A stretch of DNA of 40,718 nucleotides from Gilliamella sp. Pas-s25 (GCF_009795885.1 NZ_WTEV01000024.1:1-40718); one strand, 5' to 3'. Counted from the stretch's first letter, positions 25,910 to 37,491 are shown. Notes: generated by a model not told the origin, from the sequence alone. Program-made: numbers and translations.

Positions 25910-27547
25910 TTATTTAATTACTTTGGCTACAATTTCTTGTGCTTCTTGCTGTAGTGTATTTAAATGCTCGTTGCTTATAAAGCTTTCTGCATAAATTTTA
26001 TAGGCATCTTCTGTGCCTGAAGGGCGAGCGGCAAACCAGCCGTTTTCAGTGATAACTTTTAGTCCACCAATTGGTGCATTATTTGCTGGTGCGGTGGTTA
26101 GGCATTGGGTGATATTTTCGCCTGCGAGCTTGTCGGTAGTTAATTGGCTGGCATCTAATTTGGCTAGTTTTTGTTTTTCACTAAACGATGCGGGGGCTTG
26201 GATTCGTCCGTAATAAGAAACACCAAATTTCGCTTCGAGTTGTTGATACTGCTCTTGCGGATTTTTGTCTAGTTTTGCTGTCATTTCAGCAGCAAGTAGG
26301 CATAAAATAATACCGTCTTTATCTGTTGTCCAAACTTTGCCGTTGGTTCTTAAAAACGATGCGCCTGCGCTTTCTTCGCCTGCAAAGCCGAGTTTGCCTT
26401 GATAAAGTCCATCGGCATACCATTTAAAACCAACTGGGTATTCTAAGTACTGTTTGTTTAAGCTATTTGCCACTCGGTCAATCATTGAGCTTGTGACTAG
26501 CGTTTTACCAATTGCGATATCTTTGTGCCATTGTGGGCGGTTTTGGAACAAGTAATTAACACAGGTGGAAAGGTAGGCATTTGGGTTCATTAGTCCTTTT
26601 GGCGTCACAATGCCATGACGGTCAAAGTCGGTGTCATTGCCAAAGGCTAAGTCAAATTGGTCTTTTAATGTTAATAACCCAGCCATAGCCCAACGGCTTG
26701 AGCAGTCCATGCGAATGACCTCATCATGATCTAGATGCATAAAGCTGAAAGTTGGATCGACTTTATTATTGACAATATTGAGGTTAATACCATATTTTTC
26801 AGCAATTCGTGGCCAATAAGTAACGCCTGCACCACCAAGTGGATCAACGCCAATTTTAAGTGATGATGATTTGATTAGTGACAGATCTAAAATATTTTCA
26901 AGATCGTTAATATAGTCGGTTTCGTATTCTTTGGTATGGATATAATTTGAATTTATAGCCTTATCTAAGGTAATACGTTTTACGCCATTGAGTTTGTTTT
27001 TTAGTAGTTCGTTGGCACGGTTTTCTATTTGTTTGGTGATGTCGGTATCCGCAGGTCCGCCATTGGTAGGGTTATATTTTATGCCACCATCTTCAGGTGG
27101 ATTATGCGATGGGGTAATAACAATGCCGTCTGCCAGTTGTGATTGTTTGCCTTGATTATAGGTTAAAATAGCATGTGAAATGACAGGCGTTGGTGTATAG
27201 CCCCAATCACGCGCTATAACCACCGTTTGTTGGTTAGCAGCAAACACTTCAAGTACGGATTTTAGTGCAAGTTCTGACAAGGCATGGGTGTCTTGACCAA
27301 TAAAGCAAGGGCCTGTAATGTTATTTGTTTTGCGGTATTCGGCAATCGCTTGGGCAACGGCTAATATATGTGTCTCATTAAATGTACCTTTATTAGAGCT
27401 TCCGCGGTGACCTGATGTACCAAAAATAACTAATTGGCTAGCATTGTCCGTATCAGGTTGGATTTGGTAATAGTCATTTCGTAATGTTTCAACGTTAATA
27501 AGATCAGATGGTTGAGCTAACAATCCTGCGCGGCTTTGCTGGGCCAT
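25910..27547 (-). CDS. pgm: phosphoglucomutase (alpha-D-glucose phosphate-specific)
   Basis: Pgm interconverts glucose-1-phosphate and glucose-6-phosphate. The 545 residues match E. coli Pgm (546). Motifs are GTSGHRGSS near residue 43, the phosphoserine loop ITPSHNP with Ser147, the metal-binding [10 protein letters not shown], the sugar loop [12 protein letters not shown] and the C-terminal [15 protein letters not shown]. It follows seqA on the same strand, as in E. coli, at a distance of about 100 bases. Confidence 0.96.
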   Translation of the reverse strand: MAQQSRAGLLAQPSDLINVETLRNDYYQIQPDTDNASQLVIFGTSGHRGSSNKGTFNETHILAVAQAIAEYRKTNNITGPCFIGQDTHALSELALKSVLEVFAANQQTVVIARDWGYTPTPVISHAILTYNQGKQSQLADGIVITPSHNPPEDGGIKYNPTNGGPADTDITKQIENRANELLKNKLNGVKRITLDKAINSNYIHTKEYETDYINDLENILDLSLIKSSSLKIGVDPLGGAGVTYWPRIAEKYGINLNIVNNKVDPTFSFMHLDHDEVIRMDCSSRWAMAGLLTLKDQFDLAFGNDTDFDRHGIVTPKGLMNPNAYLSTCVNYLFQNRPQWHKDIAIGKTLVTSSMIDRVANSLNKQYLEYPVGFKWYADGLYQGKLGFAGEESAGASFLRTNGKVWTTDKDGIILCLLAAEMTAKLDKNPQEQYQQLEAKFGVSYYGRIQAPASFSEKQKLAKLDASQLTTDKLAGENITQCLTTAPANNAPIGGLKVITENGWFAARPSGTEDAYKIYAESFISNEHLNTLQQEAQEIVAKVIK

Positions 27548-27650
27548 TTTTTACTCCTTTTCATAAAATAAGATTTTATAATAGCTAACTACGTGAATTG
27601 CTTGAGCTCATATCGCGTTTTTAGCTTTATATTTGCTTTTCAGTATTCTG

Positions 27651-28154
27651 TTAAGGTAAAAAAGCGTTGGTAACTTGGTGTATCATGGTTTCAGATATCC
27701 CCATATCACTCATTATTGATTCAATAATATACAGTTTTCTGGCCGTATTAGTATTGCTAATCACCCAATAAGGCGTGCCAATGATTTCGCGGGGTTTAGT
27801 GTTTTTGCCCGATTTTTCGAGTAATTGTTTATCTTTGGCTAAATATTGTCGCTTACTACCATGTAATGATGTGGCAGCAATAGCAAAAAGTGCAGGGTTA
27901 TAGTTATACAGTGCACTAAGTAATAATATAAAGCGACTTATTATTGATTTTTCGCTTGTGAATGTTTCGCTAGTTAATAAGTCATTAAAAAGGGGATAAT
28001 GATTTTCCTTTTGTGCGATGATATGTTGTTTTGCCAACGTAGGTTGGTTTATGTTCAATAAACGTCGTAATATACTTGATGCATCTTCGCCAATGTGTTT
28101 GGTTTGGCCTGCAATAAATTGGTATAGTTCTTCGTCGATTTCGATAGTTTTCAT
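27651..28154 (-). CDS. seqA: replication negative modulator SeqA
   Basis: SeqA binds hemimethylated GATC sites, sequesters new origins and helps organise replicated DNA. The 167-residue protein is a little shorter than E. coli SeqA (181). It has the N-terminal multimerisation domain (MKTIEIDEELYQFIAGQTKHIGE, SILRRLL), a short linker and the C-terminal DNA-binding domain with ESLHG-like TSLHGSKRQY and the GATC-contacting GTPYWVISNTNTARK. Its presence implies Dam methylation in this organism. The seqA-pgm order is conserved. Confidence 0.93.
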   Translation of the reverse strand: MKTIEIDEELYQFIAGQTKHIGEDASSILRRLLNINQPTLAKQHIIAQKENHYPLFNDLLTSETFTSEKSIISRFILLLSALYNYNPALFAIAATSLHGSKRQYLAKDKQLLEKSGKNTKPREIIGTPYWVISNTNTARKLYIIESIMSDMGISETMIHQVTNAFLP

Positions 28155-28176
28155 TATGTTACATATGCCTATTAAA

Positions 28177-28362
28177 TTATTTTACGGGACATTTTAAAGC
28201 CGGAATCTTGTCAAAATGTGTACCATTAGCCGGTTTGTTATCTAAACAATCATTCGATGGCTGTTCAAAAACAGCACTATCGGTTTTTTTAGGCGATTGA
28301 TTAGCATCATGGCAAGCAGCTATCATAACTGATAATATTAATTGAAAAAATAACCGTTTCAT
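28177..28362 (-). CDS. small predicted lipoprotein
   Basis: A 61-residue protein with a basic start (MKRLFFQ), a hydrophobic stretch and a lipobox IAAC with Cys17. The mature part is only about 45 residues, with two further cysteines (DCLDN and LKCPV) that could pair. It ends 22 bases before seqA, on the same strand. The ribosome site is weak. I do not recognise a family. Function unknown. Confidence 0.6.
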   Translation of the reverse strand: MKRLFFQLILSVMIAACHDANQSPKKTDSAVFEQPSNDCLDNKPANGTHFDKIPALKCPVK

Positions 28363-28531
28363 ATATCCAATGTATGCTTGATAAAATATTGCGCTGAGTA
28401 TAACTCAACTTAAGTATAAATTGTATTGGCTATTGATAAAATAATGAAAATGATATTGTTGTTTTTATAAAACAATATTATTCTAAACTATATATAAAAA
28501 ATTTGCATGAATATTATATGAGGAATCAATT

Positions 28532-29029
28532 ATGAAAAAAATCGTCACATTAACTATTTTAGCTGCAATTTTATCTGGATGTAGTAATAGTGATCTTTAT
28601 TCCGGCGATGTCTATACTGCAGATCAAGCAAAACAAGTTCAACAGGTGAGTTATGGTACAGTTGTTTCAGTACGTCCAGTTAAAATTCAAACTAATGCGT
28701 CAAATGGTAAGAGCGAAAATGTAGCGGGTAGTTTAGGTGGTGCTGTGCTAGGTGGCGTTTTAGGTAATACTATTGGCGATGGTACAGGACGTGTATTAGC
28801 TACAGCAACTGGTGCTATTGGTGGCGCAATTTTGGGGGATGCAATTCAAAATAAAGCTAGCCAAGCTAGCGGTGTTGAGTTAGAAATCAAGCAAAAAAAT
28901 GGTTCAAATATAGTTATTGTCCAAAAGGGTTCGGTTAATGAGTTCTACGCGGGTCAACCTGTTCGTTTAGTCACTAACGGTAAGCAAATTAGCGCATCAC
29001 CACGTTATAATAGCAGTCCAAAAAAATAG
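28532..29029 (+). CDS. slyB: outer-membrane lipoprotein SlyB (Pcp family)
   Basis: SlyB is a glycine-zipper lipoprotein that stabilises outer-membrane proteins under stress. The 165-residue protein has a lipobox LSGC (Cys17), SGDVYTADQAKQVQQVSYGTVVSVRP, a glycine-zipper hairpin (AGSLGGAVLGGVLGNTIGDG... about 65-105) and the VELEIKQKNG strand segment. It matches E. coli SlyB (155). GAGG precedes the ATG. No clear PhoP box was found upstream, although the E. coli gene is PhoP-controlled. Confidence 0.93.
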   Translation: MKKIVTLTILAAILSGCSNSDLYSGDVYTADQAKQVQQVSYGTVVSVRPVKIQTNASNGKSENVAGSLGGAVLGGVLGNTIGDGTGRVLATATGAIGGAILGDAIQNKASQASGVELEIKQKNGSNIVIVQKGSVNEFYAGQPVRLVTNGKQISASPRYNSSPKK

Positions 29030-29081
29030 TAGTTAATTTTTATCTTTAGCTGTGGGCATATTGTCCTTAGCTAACAGTCAC

Positions 29082-29108
29082 TTTCGCTCATCTTGATGGT
29101 GAGCGAAA
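29082..29108 (+). terminator. 9-bp hairpin downstream of slyB
   Basis: TTTCGCTCA (29082-29090) pairs with TGAGCGAAA (29100-29108), 52 bases after the stop. It lacks a T tract. Confidence 0.5.
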
Positions 29109-29256
29109 TACCTAACTTATCAACCAACTTAATTCAATTGTCATTGTTGTTTGCATTTTGTCCATAAACACTCAATTTTCAACAAAAATTTGCCTGTCTG
29201 AATACTAACGTATAAACTTAAATAAATTGTTAATCGTTATAAGGGACAATAAAGCA

Positions 29257-29664
29257 ATGCGTATATTACATACTATGATCCGAGTTGGTGATCTTCAGCG
29301 TTCAATTGATTTTTATACTCGTGTAATGGGAATGCGAGTGTTAAGAACTAGTGAAAACACGCAATACAAATATTCATTAGCCTTTGTAGGATATGGAGAT
29401 GAAACAACCAGTTCAGTTATTGAGTTAACTTATAATTGGGGCACTGACCAATACGATCATGGTTCAGCATTTGGGCATATCGCTATTGGTGTTGATGATG
29501 TTGCTAAAATGTGTAATGACGTAAAACAGGCTGGAGGCAAAGTAACGCGTGAAGCTGGACCAGTAAAAGGGGGAACAACCATTATTGCTTTTGTTGAAGA
29601 TCCGGATGGTTATAAGCTAGAGTTGATTCAAAACGATCAGGCCGATAAAGCATTAGGTCATTAA
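29257..29664 (+). CDS. gloA: lactoylglutathione lyase (glyoxalase I)
   Basis: GloA isomerises the methylglyoxal-glutathione hemithioacetal to S-lactoylglutathione. With the start at ATG 29257 (AAGGGA upstream) the product is 135 residues, exactly the E. coli length. The nickel ligands fall at the same positions: His5, Glu56, His74 and Glu122. An upstream in-frame start would add ten unconserved residues. Confidence 0.95.
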   Translation: MRILHTMIRVGDLQRSIDFYTRVMGMRVLRTSENTQYKYSLAFVGYGDETTSSVIELTYNWGTDQYDHGSAFGHIAIGVDDVAKMCNDVKQAGGKVTREAGPVKGGTTIIAFVEDPDGYKLELIQNDQADKALGH

Positions 29665-29674
29665 GTTATTCGAT

Positions 29675-29707
29675 AAAAAATATCGCCGATTTCTGGCGAT
29701 ATTTTTT
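29675..29707. terminator. two-way intrinsic terminator between gloA and gmk
   Basis: A 13-bp stem (29675-29687 with 29695-29707, loop GATTTCT) has an A run on the left arm and a T run on the right arm. It can terminate gloA from the left and gmk from the right. Confidence 0.88.
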
Positions 29708-29718
29708 ATATCTTAATT

Positions 29719-30345
29719 TTAATTAACTGCCAACAAATCTGCTAATAATTGCTTATAGGTGATGGTCTGTTTTGATTGCTCTAAGCTGGCAGCAGTAATA
29801 ATAGCGCTCAAGGCATTTAATGAGGTATCAAAATCGTCATTAATAATGACATAGTCATATTCGTTATAATGCGAAATTTCGTCTTGTGCTTTTTGCATTC
29901 TTTTGGCAATCACACTGCTGTCATCTTGTCCTCGTTTAACTAGGCGGTTTTCAAGTTCTTTTAGTGAAGGCGGTAATATAAATATGCTTTTTGCTTGAGG
30001 CATTTTTTTGCGTACTTGCCTAGCACCTTGCCAATCAATATCTAAAAAGACATTAATCCCTTGCGATAGGCTTTGTTCGATTTCGGCTTTAGATGTACCG
30101 TAATAGTGGTCAAATACGTTAGCATATTCGACAAATGCCTGCTGTTCAATTAAGGATTCAAAGTTTTTGTGATCTACAAAATAATAATGTTTGCCATGCG
30201 TTTCGCCAGGGCGAGGATTGCGCGTAGTATGCGAAATGGACACTTTAGCTTGATGCAGACTTTGTTGGGCTAAATAAGCTTGAATAAGACTTGATTTACC
30301 AGCACCACTTGGTGCAGAGATAATAAATAGAGTTCCTGTATACAT
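29719..30345 (-). CDS. gmk: guanylate kinase
   Basis: Gmk phosphorylates GMP to GDP. The P-loop is [11 protein letters not shown] near the N-terminus. GMP-binding residues lie in [20 protein letters not shown] and the [10 protein letters not shown] segment, and [14 protein letters not shown] is the Walker-B-like region. I place the start at the ATG at 30345 (208 residues), because MYTGTLFII aligns with E. coli MAQGTLYIV. A GTG five codons upstream (30360) is the alternative; neither has a strong ribosome site. In E. coli gmk precedes rpoZ; here its downstream neighbour is gloA. Confidence 0.94.
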   Translation of the reverse strand: MYTGTLFIISAPSGAGKSSLIQAYLAQQSLHQAKVSISHTTRNPRPGETHGKHYYFVDHKNFESLIEQQAFVEYANVFDHYYGTSKAEIEQSLSQGINVFLDIDWQGARQVRKKMPQAKSIFILPPSLKELENRLVKRGQDDSSVIAKRMQKAQDEISHYNEYDYVIINDDFDTSLNALSAIITAASLEQSKQTITYKQLLADLLAVN

Positions 30346-30571
30346 AGATAGGTTTGCCACGTTAATTGCTATTAAGTTATTTTGATTGTCATTAATATTA
30401 GTTAAGCGATATTATAGCAAAATTTGGTAATATATTGTTGTTTATTGTCAGTTAAGTTATTTAATTTAGTGCATAAGTTTTAGTAAATAATAGGCTCAAA
30501 CAGCGCGCTTTAGTACCTCTTTGTAATAAAAACAATATTAATCTATAGAATATTATCATCAAGGAATTATT

Positions 30572-31267
30572 ATGCCTTTGACATTTAAAGACGGCATTTA
30601 TGCCTGTGTTCCAACTTTACTTGGCTATATTGGTATTGGTATTGCCGCTGGTGTGGTGGGTAAATCGGCTCATCTATCAGTATTCGAAGTGACATTATTA
30701 GCTATCATTGTTTATGCTGGAGCAGCGCAATTTATTATTGCCGGATTAATGATGGTGGCGACACCCATTTCAGCAATTATTTTTACAGTTTTTTTAGTTA
30801 ATTCACGTCATTTTTTAATGAGTATGGCAACTGCACCGGCTTTTCGAAAATTCTCTTTATTCAATAATATTGGTATTGGTAGCTTATTGACTGACGAAAG
30901 TTTTGCCGTGGCAATGAATGCAATTACCAATAAAGTGCCTGTTAATGCTGCTTGGATGCATGGGCTTAATTTAACTGCCTATATTACTTAGATATTATCT
31001 TGTTTGCTAGGTGCTTTAATTGGTGAGTGGTTACCAGACCCAACTCAATTTGGTTTAGATTATGCTTTAGTGGCTATGTTTGTTGGTTTGCTCTATTTAC
31101 AATTGATTGGTGATAAAAGCAAAAGTCTTAAAAATCGACTTTTAGCCATGTTAACCGTTGCGGTTATGTTGATTTTGTTAATGCGCTTTGTATCACCTGA
31201 AATGGCAATTTTAATCAGTACTTTTTGTGGTTGTTTTATGGGAATAGTAATGGATCGTGATGTATGA
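30572..31267 (+). pseudogene. azlC: azlC, branched-chain amino-acid exporter subunit, interrupted by one amber codon
   Basis: AzlC/YgaZ-type membrane protein, partner of AzlD. The frame starts at ATG 30572 (AAGGA site), reads 139 codons with AAGVVGKSAHLS, VYAGAAQFIIAGL, VNSRHFLMSMA and GLLTDESFA-like SLLTDESFAVA, and then meets TAG at 30989-30991. The same frame continues without shift through CLLGALIGEWL to DRDV-stop, giving a normal total of about 230 residues. One base change from TGG or CAG explains it. No other damage is visible, so the event is recent, a sequencing error, or suppressed. Residual function from two fragments seems unlikely but cannot be excluded. Confidence 0.85.
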
Positions 31268-31587
31268 CAATTTATAGTTTATTAATCATTTTAGGGTGTG
31301 GACTCGTAACATGGTTGCCAAGAGTCATTCCATTTATGTTAGTTCGAAAGTTTCAGTTACCTGATATTGTCATTCGTTTTTTGTCGTACGTGCCTTTATG
31401 TATTTTAACTGCGTTATTTGTACAAAACCTATTTGTGGCAAAACAAGGGCAGTTTCCGGATTTTAATGTGGAATATTGTTTAGCTACAATTCCAACCGCA
31501 ATTGTTGCCTTTGTAACTAAAAACTTGATGTGCATTGTAGTTGCTGGTATGTGCTTTATGGCATTAATTCGTTATTTTATGGGTTGA
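31264..31587 (+). CDS. azlD: AzlD-family exporter subunit
   Basis: A 107-residue membrane protein with about four hydrophobic segments, the small partner of AzlC in branched-chain amino-acid export. The family stretch TWLPRVIPFMLV is present, followed by YVPLCILTALFV. Its ATG overlaps the azlC stop by four bases (ATGA), so its translation should normally depend on ribosomes reaching the end of azlC. The amber codon in azlC may therefore reduce its expression. Confidence 0.88.
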   Translation: MTIYSLLIILGCGLVTWLPRVIPFMLVRKFQLPDIVIRFLSYVPLCILTALFVQNLFVAKQGQFPDFNVEYCLATIPTAIVAFVTKNLMCIVVAGMCFMALIRYFMG

Positions 31588-31646
31588 TTGAGCAATAACT
31601 AATTTTGAATGTTGTTGTGGTAAATTGTTATGTCGAGCAGGAGCAA

Positions 31647-31668
31647 AAACAGGGCAAATGCCCTGTTT
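31647..31668 (-). terminator. intrinsic terminator of hemY (shared with azlCD)
   Basis: AAACAGGGC (31647-31655) pairs with GCCCTGTTT (31660-31668) around AAAT. On the minus strand five T's follow. The hairpin touches the hemY stop codon, so hemY truly ends here. Confidence 0.75.
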
Positions 31669-32566
31669 ATGTCCTTTCTTTTGCCTCAAGTTTGCCAATT
31701 GATTTTGATAGCTTGTTAGCTTCACTATCTTGTCCCAGTTGTTGAAGATAGTTGGCCATTGCTTTTTGATAAGTAATATTATTCAAAATGGCTCTTGGTT
31801 GTGAATTCCACCATTTTACGAGTGTTTGTACATCACTATTAGTTGCTAATTGCTCGATTCGACCAATATAAGCTGTTTGTTTAAACAGATCTAATTGGGA
31901 TTCGCTATACACTTTAGCTTTGTACATTGCAGGCAATAGGTCAATAATTGCTTGGTAGTCACTCATTTCATAATAAAGTTGATCTGCCAATTTAAGTACT
32001 TCAGCATGACGAGGTTTTTCGTTTAGTAACTGATCTAACGTTATTCGAGCAGCAGCGTATTCACGGTTTTTTAGTTGCAATCGAATTTGTACTAATTGGA
32101 AGGCAAATAACGCTTTAGGTTGACAATTTCTAGCGGCTTGTTCAAGTGATTGATTGGCCTTAATGAATTCATTGTTATCGATTTGGGTTTGTGCGGCAAG
32201 TAAATACGATAAGGTGGTATTTTTTGCTCCTTTAGCACTTTTGATAAAAAGTTTAGCAGCTTGTTGGTAATCACCCTCTAGCAATAACATTTGTGCTTGT
32301 TCTAGGCGTTTTATCGATTTTTGAGGAGACTTTAAGCGTAACCAATTGCCTAACGCCGTTTTGGAGTTAAATATCTTATTAAAAAAACAATAAATTAAAT
32401 AAAGACACAGCAGGCCAATTAATTCAAGAATGATAAATGAATAAAATGACATACTGACACGATACCTAGCAAATTCAAATACCGCTGAGCCTTGGTGTCC
32501 TTGCAATAATGGTCCCAGAAAGAATCCGCCCACTAATACTAAGAAAATAATTAGTATTTTTATCAT
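31667..32566 (-). CDS. hemY: HemY, shortened TPR membrane protein of the hem operon
   Basis: HemY is an inner-membrane protein with C-terminal tetratricopeptide repeats, linked to heme biosynthesis, exact role uncertain. The 299 residues show two N-terminal membrane segments (about 1-20, 40-62), the GPLLQGHQG motif and the TPR part (LLLEGDYQQAAKLFIKSA, LNEKPRHAEVLKLADQLYY). E. coli HemY has 398 residues. Here roughly the last 100, the final TPRs, are missing and a terminator immediately follows the stop. Ten bases separate it from hemX. Confidence 0.88.
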   Translation of the reverse strand: MIKILIIFLVLVGGFFLGPLLQGHQGSAVFEFARYRVSMSFYSFIILELIGLLCLYLIYCFFNKIFNSKTALGNWLRLKSPQKSIKRLEQAQMLLLEGDYQQAAKLFIKSAKGAKNTTLSYLLAAQTQIDNNEFIKANQSLEQAARNCQPKALFAFQLVQIRLQLKNREYAAARITLDQLLNEKPRHAEVLKLADQLYYEMSDYQAIIDLLPAMYKAKVYSESQLDLFKQTAYIGRIEQLATNSDVQTLVKWWNSQPRAILNNITYQKAMANYLQQLGQDSEANKLSKSIGKLEAKERT

Positions 32567-32576
32567 TATTATTCTC

Positions 32577-34040
32577 CTATTTTGTCAACGTTGAACGAAC
32601 GCGGGTCTGCATTAATTTTTCAAGCTCGCCAATGCTAGTTAGGTTGTCTGGTACGTTTTGATTGCTGATGGATTGATTTTGCAAATTATCAAGCTCATCA
32701 ATGAAGGCTTTAACGCTTGGTGCATTTCCATCAAAATAAGCATTCCCCCAAATTGCAGCATCATTAAGCGCACGCTGGTAAATGAGATCTTGATGTCTTG
32801 GCACTGCTTGTGCGGCAATCAATAGTCGGAAGCGAATGTTTTCGCGCAGATAAAGTGATTGCTCTAAACTTAGTGGCGCTTTTAATATTTGGCACTTGAC
32901 GATCTGTTTTTCATCTTTACCCGCTTGTTCTAAGCACGCTTTAAAGCTGTGATCTTTATCGTCAAGCTTTTCAATGGTAATAAATTTATCCATAAAGGTT
33001 TTGGCACTAGTTAATAAATTACTCGACCAATTATTGACTGATGATGATACATCATTATTAAACTTATCAGTTGCATTGTGCGCTCGGGCTTGCTGATTGT
33101 TATCTGCCTGTTCTGCTTGAGCGTTACTAGTTTCTGTACTTGTAGTATCTTCGTTATATGAAGTCATGCCAAGATCGATATCTTTGTAATTACCCACTAA
33201 AGGTAATTCGGTAAGCGATTCAGATAAACCAATGAGTTTCATAATAATGCCATCGGTATCAATAAAACTTACTTGAGAAAGCGAATTGATATCTTTACTA
33301 ATGGCTTGTCGTGCTGGTAATAGGCTCGGATCATCAGCTTGGGCTAGGCTTTCGTCGGCACTTTTTAGTAGTAATCGGGCTGATGTGTAATCTTGGTCAT
33401 TCCAAATTTTTCGACCTGCTAAATGTACTAAATAATTTGCTTGTGAAATTAGCCAGACATGGTGATCAGTCGCTGACATGGCAGATAAACGTTCGTTAAT
33501 GTTTTGTAGACTGTGTTCGGTAAGTTTTGAAGTATCATTTATTTGATTACTTAATTGTTGTTGTATTTTTTGCTGATCACTAAGTTCACGATCCACGCGT
33601 TGTTCTAACAAATTGAATTGCTGATTTTGTTTATTAATAGCGTCGGTAATACTATTTTGCAAATCGGTTGTTATACTCTGCTTGGTTGTCTGTTTTAAAT
33701 TGGCCAATTCAGTTTGCAAAGTTGAGATAGTCTTTTTTTGCTTTTCAATTTGCTGGTGACCATAATAAAAACCAAAGCCACCTAAACAAGCGGTTAATGC
33801 TATAGCAATAATAGAGAGTTTTGAAACAGGTGCGTTGTTTGTTTTATTGGCGTGGTTGCTATTATTGGCTTGTGGACGAGCTTTAGATTCCACTGTTGGA
33901 ATAGATTGTGTATTTTCTTGATTTTTTGTGTCTTCTTTCATAGTCTTATTCGCTTCATTTTGAATCGCTGTTGGTTGACTAAATGAAGTTGTACTCATTG
34001 TTGATAGTGTTGCATTGGCACCATAATGTCTTGGCGGCAT
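32577..34040 (-). CDS. hemX: HemX-like inner-membrane protein
   Basis: HemX is a single-pass inner-membrane protein encoded with heme genes. Although it is often labelled uroporphyrinogen methyltransferase, no such domain is visible. From the ATG at 34040 (487 residues, GAGGT six bases upstream, preferred to an ATG four codons earlier) it has a low-complexity hydrophilic head, one membrane segment (about 75-93), a coiled coil (about 97-190) and the conserved domain with WLISQANYLVHLAGRKIWNDQD, LYLRENIRFRLLIAAQAVPRHQ and the closing EKLMQTRVRS. It is longer than E. coli HemX (393), mainly in the N-terminal head and an inserted acidic/Asn-rich loop at about 285-340. Confidence 0.9.
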   Translation of the reverse strand: MPPRHYGANATLSTMSTTSFSQPTAIQNEANKTMKEDTKNQENTQSIPTVESKARPQANNSNHANKTNNAPVSKLSIIAIALTACLGGFGFYYGHQQIEKQKKTISTLQTELANLKQTTKQSITTDLQNSITDAINKQNQQFNLLEQRVDRELSDQQKIQQQLSNQINDTSKLTEHSLQNINERLSAMSATDHHVWLISQANYLVHLAGRKIWNDQDYTSARLLLKSADESLAQADDPSLLPARQAISKDINSLSQVSFIDTDGIIMKLIGLSESLTELPLVGNYKDIDLGMTSYNEDTTSTETSNAQAEQADNNQQARAHNATDKFNNDVSSSVNNWSSNLLTSAKTFMDKFITIEKLDDKDHSFKACLEQAGKDEKQIVKCQILKAPLSLEQSLYLRENIRFRLLIAAQAVPRHQDLIYQRALNDAAIWGNAYFDGNAPSVKAFIDELDNLQNQSISNQNVPDNLTSIGELEKLMQTRVRSTLTK

Positions 34041-34282
34041 AAATGACCTCATTTAGGTTTATTAGAAATTTATATTGGCATTATGACATAGAGTTAATAT
34101 TGTTTTAAATAAATTTTAATGATTGCCTTAATAAGCAAGTATCATAGACTACTTTTAGGTAGGTTATTACTATCAATTTAAGTAAATTAACCATCATGTT
34201 TTTAATAGCTATTATCTATTTAGCCTTGAACATCATTTTCTTGTAATACTGACCAATAATTTACTTTCCGAACCTATCTAAA

Positions 34283-35014
34283 TTATTTTGTCATACCGTA
34301 GTTTACCGTTACAGCCTCAAAAAGTTTTTGATTATTTGCGCTATTGACCAGTAGAATTTTTTGCCATTTGAATTGTTTGGCTTTTGCAAAGATTCGTTGA
34401 CTGGTTACAACAAGAGTAGCCCGTGTTTTATGTTCAAGATTGCTATATAATTCAAGCTGAATTAAGTGCTCTAGGCTAGTAATAATAATGATAATTTGCT
34501 TTTCCATATTACTGGATAATATATTCGGTGGATAGTGGATCGGTTTACGGCAGTAACAGGCTATTGATTTTACCTTGGCTTTTCGATTTGTTAGTGTTTG
34601 AGCTAATAATTGCCGACCTGAATTACCGCATAAAATCAAAATAGTGTGATGTTGTACAGGTTCTTGTTGGAGTTTTGTTAATAGTCCTTCGCTATTTTCT
34701 ATGTTAGGGTAATTGACTTTAGCTGTGGTAAATTGGCTAAATAATTGTGCTGACTTTTTACCTATCGCATAATAACGCAGGTTAGCTGGTAATATTAGAT
34801 TGGAAAGGTAAGTGTTAATAACATGTGTTACTTGTGGTGAAACAACGATAACAATATCGTTGGGTAAAAGTTGATTTAACTGTTCTTGTAAATTGAGCAG
34901 ATCATGTCCTTGTGAAATATTAAAAAATGGCAGATGTTGTGCAGGCACTTTTGCTTGGTTAAACAGTTGGGTAAGCATTTCACCCTCAGGAGAGGGTCTA
35001 GTGACATAAATCAT
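34283..35014 (-). CDS. hemD: uroporphyrinogen-III synthase
   Basis: HemD closes hydroxymethylbilane to uroporphyrinogen III. The 243 residues have the weakly conserved HemD fold, with the N-terminal [37 protein letters not shown] and the C-terminal [10 protein letters not shown]. The sequence is divergent, as usual for this enzyme, and the assignment also rests on its four-base overlap with hemC. A gap of about 240 bases separates it from hemX, more than in E. coli, so hemXY may have their own promoter. Confidence 0.9.
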   Translation of the reverse strand: MIYVTRPSPEGEMLTQLFNQAKVPAQHLPFFNISQGHDLLNLQEQLNQLLPNDIVIVVSPQVTHVINTYLSNLILPANLRYYAIGKKSAQLFSQFTTAKVNYPNIENSEGLLTKLQQEPVQHHTILILCGNSGRQLLAQTLTNRKAKVKSIACYCRKPIHYPPNILSSNMEKQIIIIITSLEHLIQLELYSNLEHKTRATLVVTSQRIFAKAKQFKWQKILLVNSANNQKLFEAVTVNYGMTK

Positions 35015-35931
35015 CCGCCATTCAATTCCTGTAATATTGTTTTTGCACCTTGTTCTAGTAAGCGTTTTGCCAGTTCTTGCCCTAGCTTTTCAGCCTCGGT
35101 TATATCACCTGTTAATGCGATTTTGACTATTTTTGAACCGTCAATGCGTCCAACAAGGCCTTGTAATGATAAGACCTCATTGTTTAACTGGCTATAACAA
35201 GCAATGGGTACTTGGCATCCACCTTGTAACGCTTTATTCATGGCTCGTTCTGCCTGAATACAAACTCGACTATTTTTATCATCAAGCACTGACAGAATCT
35301 CTAATATTTGTTTATCATCTGTTCGCGTTTCGATGCCAATTGCGCCTTGTCCGACAGCCGGTAAAATTAAGCTGGTGTCAATGTACTGTTTGATTTTATC
35401 TTCTAATGCTAAACGTTTTAAACCAACTGAGGCTAAAATAATGGCATCATATTCATAATTATCAAGCTTAGCTAAGCGAGTACCCACATTGCCTCGAAGA
35501 TCTTTAATTTTCAAATGGGGATATTTTGCTCGTAACTGACATTGACGTCGTAAACTTGATGTACCAATTACCGCACCATTTGGTAACTCATTTAGATTTG
35601 AATATTTATTTGAAATAAATGCATCACGTACATCATCTCGTTTGCATATTGTAGCGAGCGTTAATCCTTTCGGAAATTCCACAGGAATGTCTTTTATGGA
35701 GTGAACGGCAATGTCCGCTTGGTTGTTTAATATGGCTTGTTCAAGTTGCTTAACAAATAGCCCTTTGCCTCCGATTTTTGATAGGGGACTATCTAGCAAT
35801 ATATCGCCTTTAGTAACCATGGGAATCAATTCCACTGTCAAGTGAGGGTGAGCAGCTAGCAATTGTTGCTTAACAAAATTAGCTTGCCATAGTGCTAAAG
35901 GGCTTTTACGTGTTGCAATGCGAATGTTCAA
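35011..35931 (-). CDS. hemC: hydroxymethylbilane synthase (porphobilinogen deaminase)
   Basis: HemC links four porphobilinogens into hydroxymethylbilane. The 306 residues align with E. coli Hem[17 protein letters not shown] opens the protein, the catalytic Asp is in HSIKDIP (Asp81), and the dipyrromethane cofactor attaches to Cys239 in [14 protein letters not shown] and [10 protein letters not shown] supply the basic substrate-binding residues. It starts the hemC-D-X-Y cluster. Confidence 0.96.
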   Translation of the reverse strand: MNIRIATRKSPLALWQANFVKQQLLAAHPHLTVELIPMVTKGDILLDSPLSKIGGKGLFVKQLEQAILNNQADIAVHSIKDIPVEFPKGLTLATICKRDDVRDAFISNKYSNLNELPNGAVIGTSSLRRQCQLRAKYPHLKIKDLRGNVGTRLAKLDNYEYDAIILASVGLKRLALEDKIKQYIDTSLILPAVGQGAIGIETRTDDKQILEILSVLDDKNSRVCIQAERAMNKALQGGCQVPIACYSQLNNEVLSLQGLVGRIDGSKIVKIALTGDITEAEKLGQELAKRLLEQGAKTILQELNGG

Positions 35932-36021
35932 TTGAATTCTCTATTTTTGTTTTTTGGTTTAAGTTATTTATATTAACTTTGTAACTTATACGTCGGTTTG
36001 ATTAAGTTGAACACTTGATAG

Positions 36022-36063
36022 TCAATTAGCCTGATACAGAGTGTTTGGTATCAGGCTAATTGA
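36022..36063. terminator. 16-bp perfect hairpin downstream of purB
   Basis: Arms 36022-36037 and 36048-36063 (loop of ten bases) are fully complementary. The hairpin begins ten bases after the purB stop on the minus strand and sits upstream of hemC. No T tract follows, so it may protect a purB 3' end or end transcription with other help. Confidence 0.6.
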
Positions 36064-36073
36064 ATGTTAGTCA

Positions 36074-37477
<1,404 letters not shown>

Positions 37478-37491
37478 TTATAAAGCGTAAA

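Noticed and set aside
28363-28531. PhoP box upstream of slyB
   Set aside because: No pair of GTTTA half-sites with the right spacing was found.
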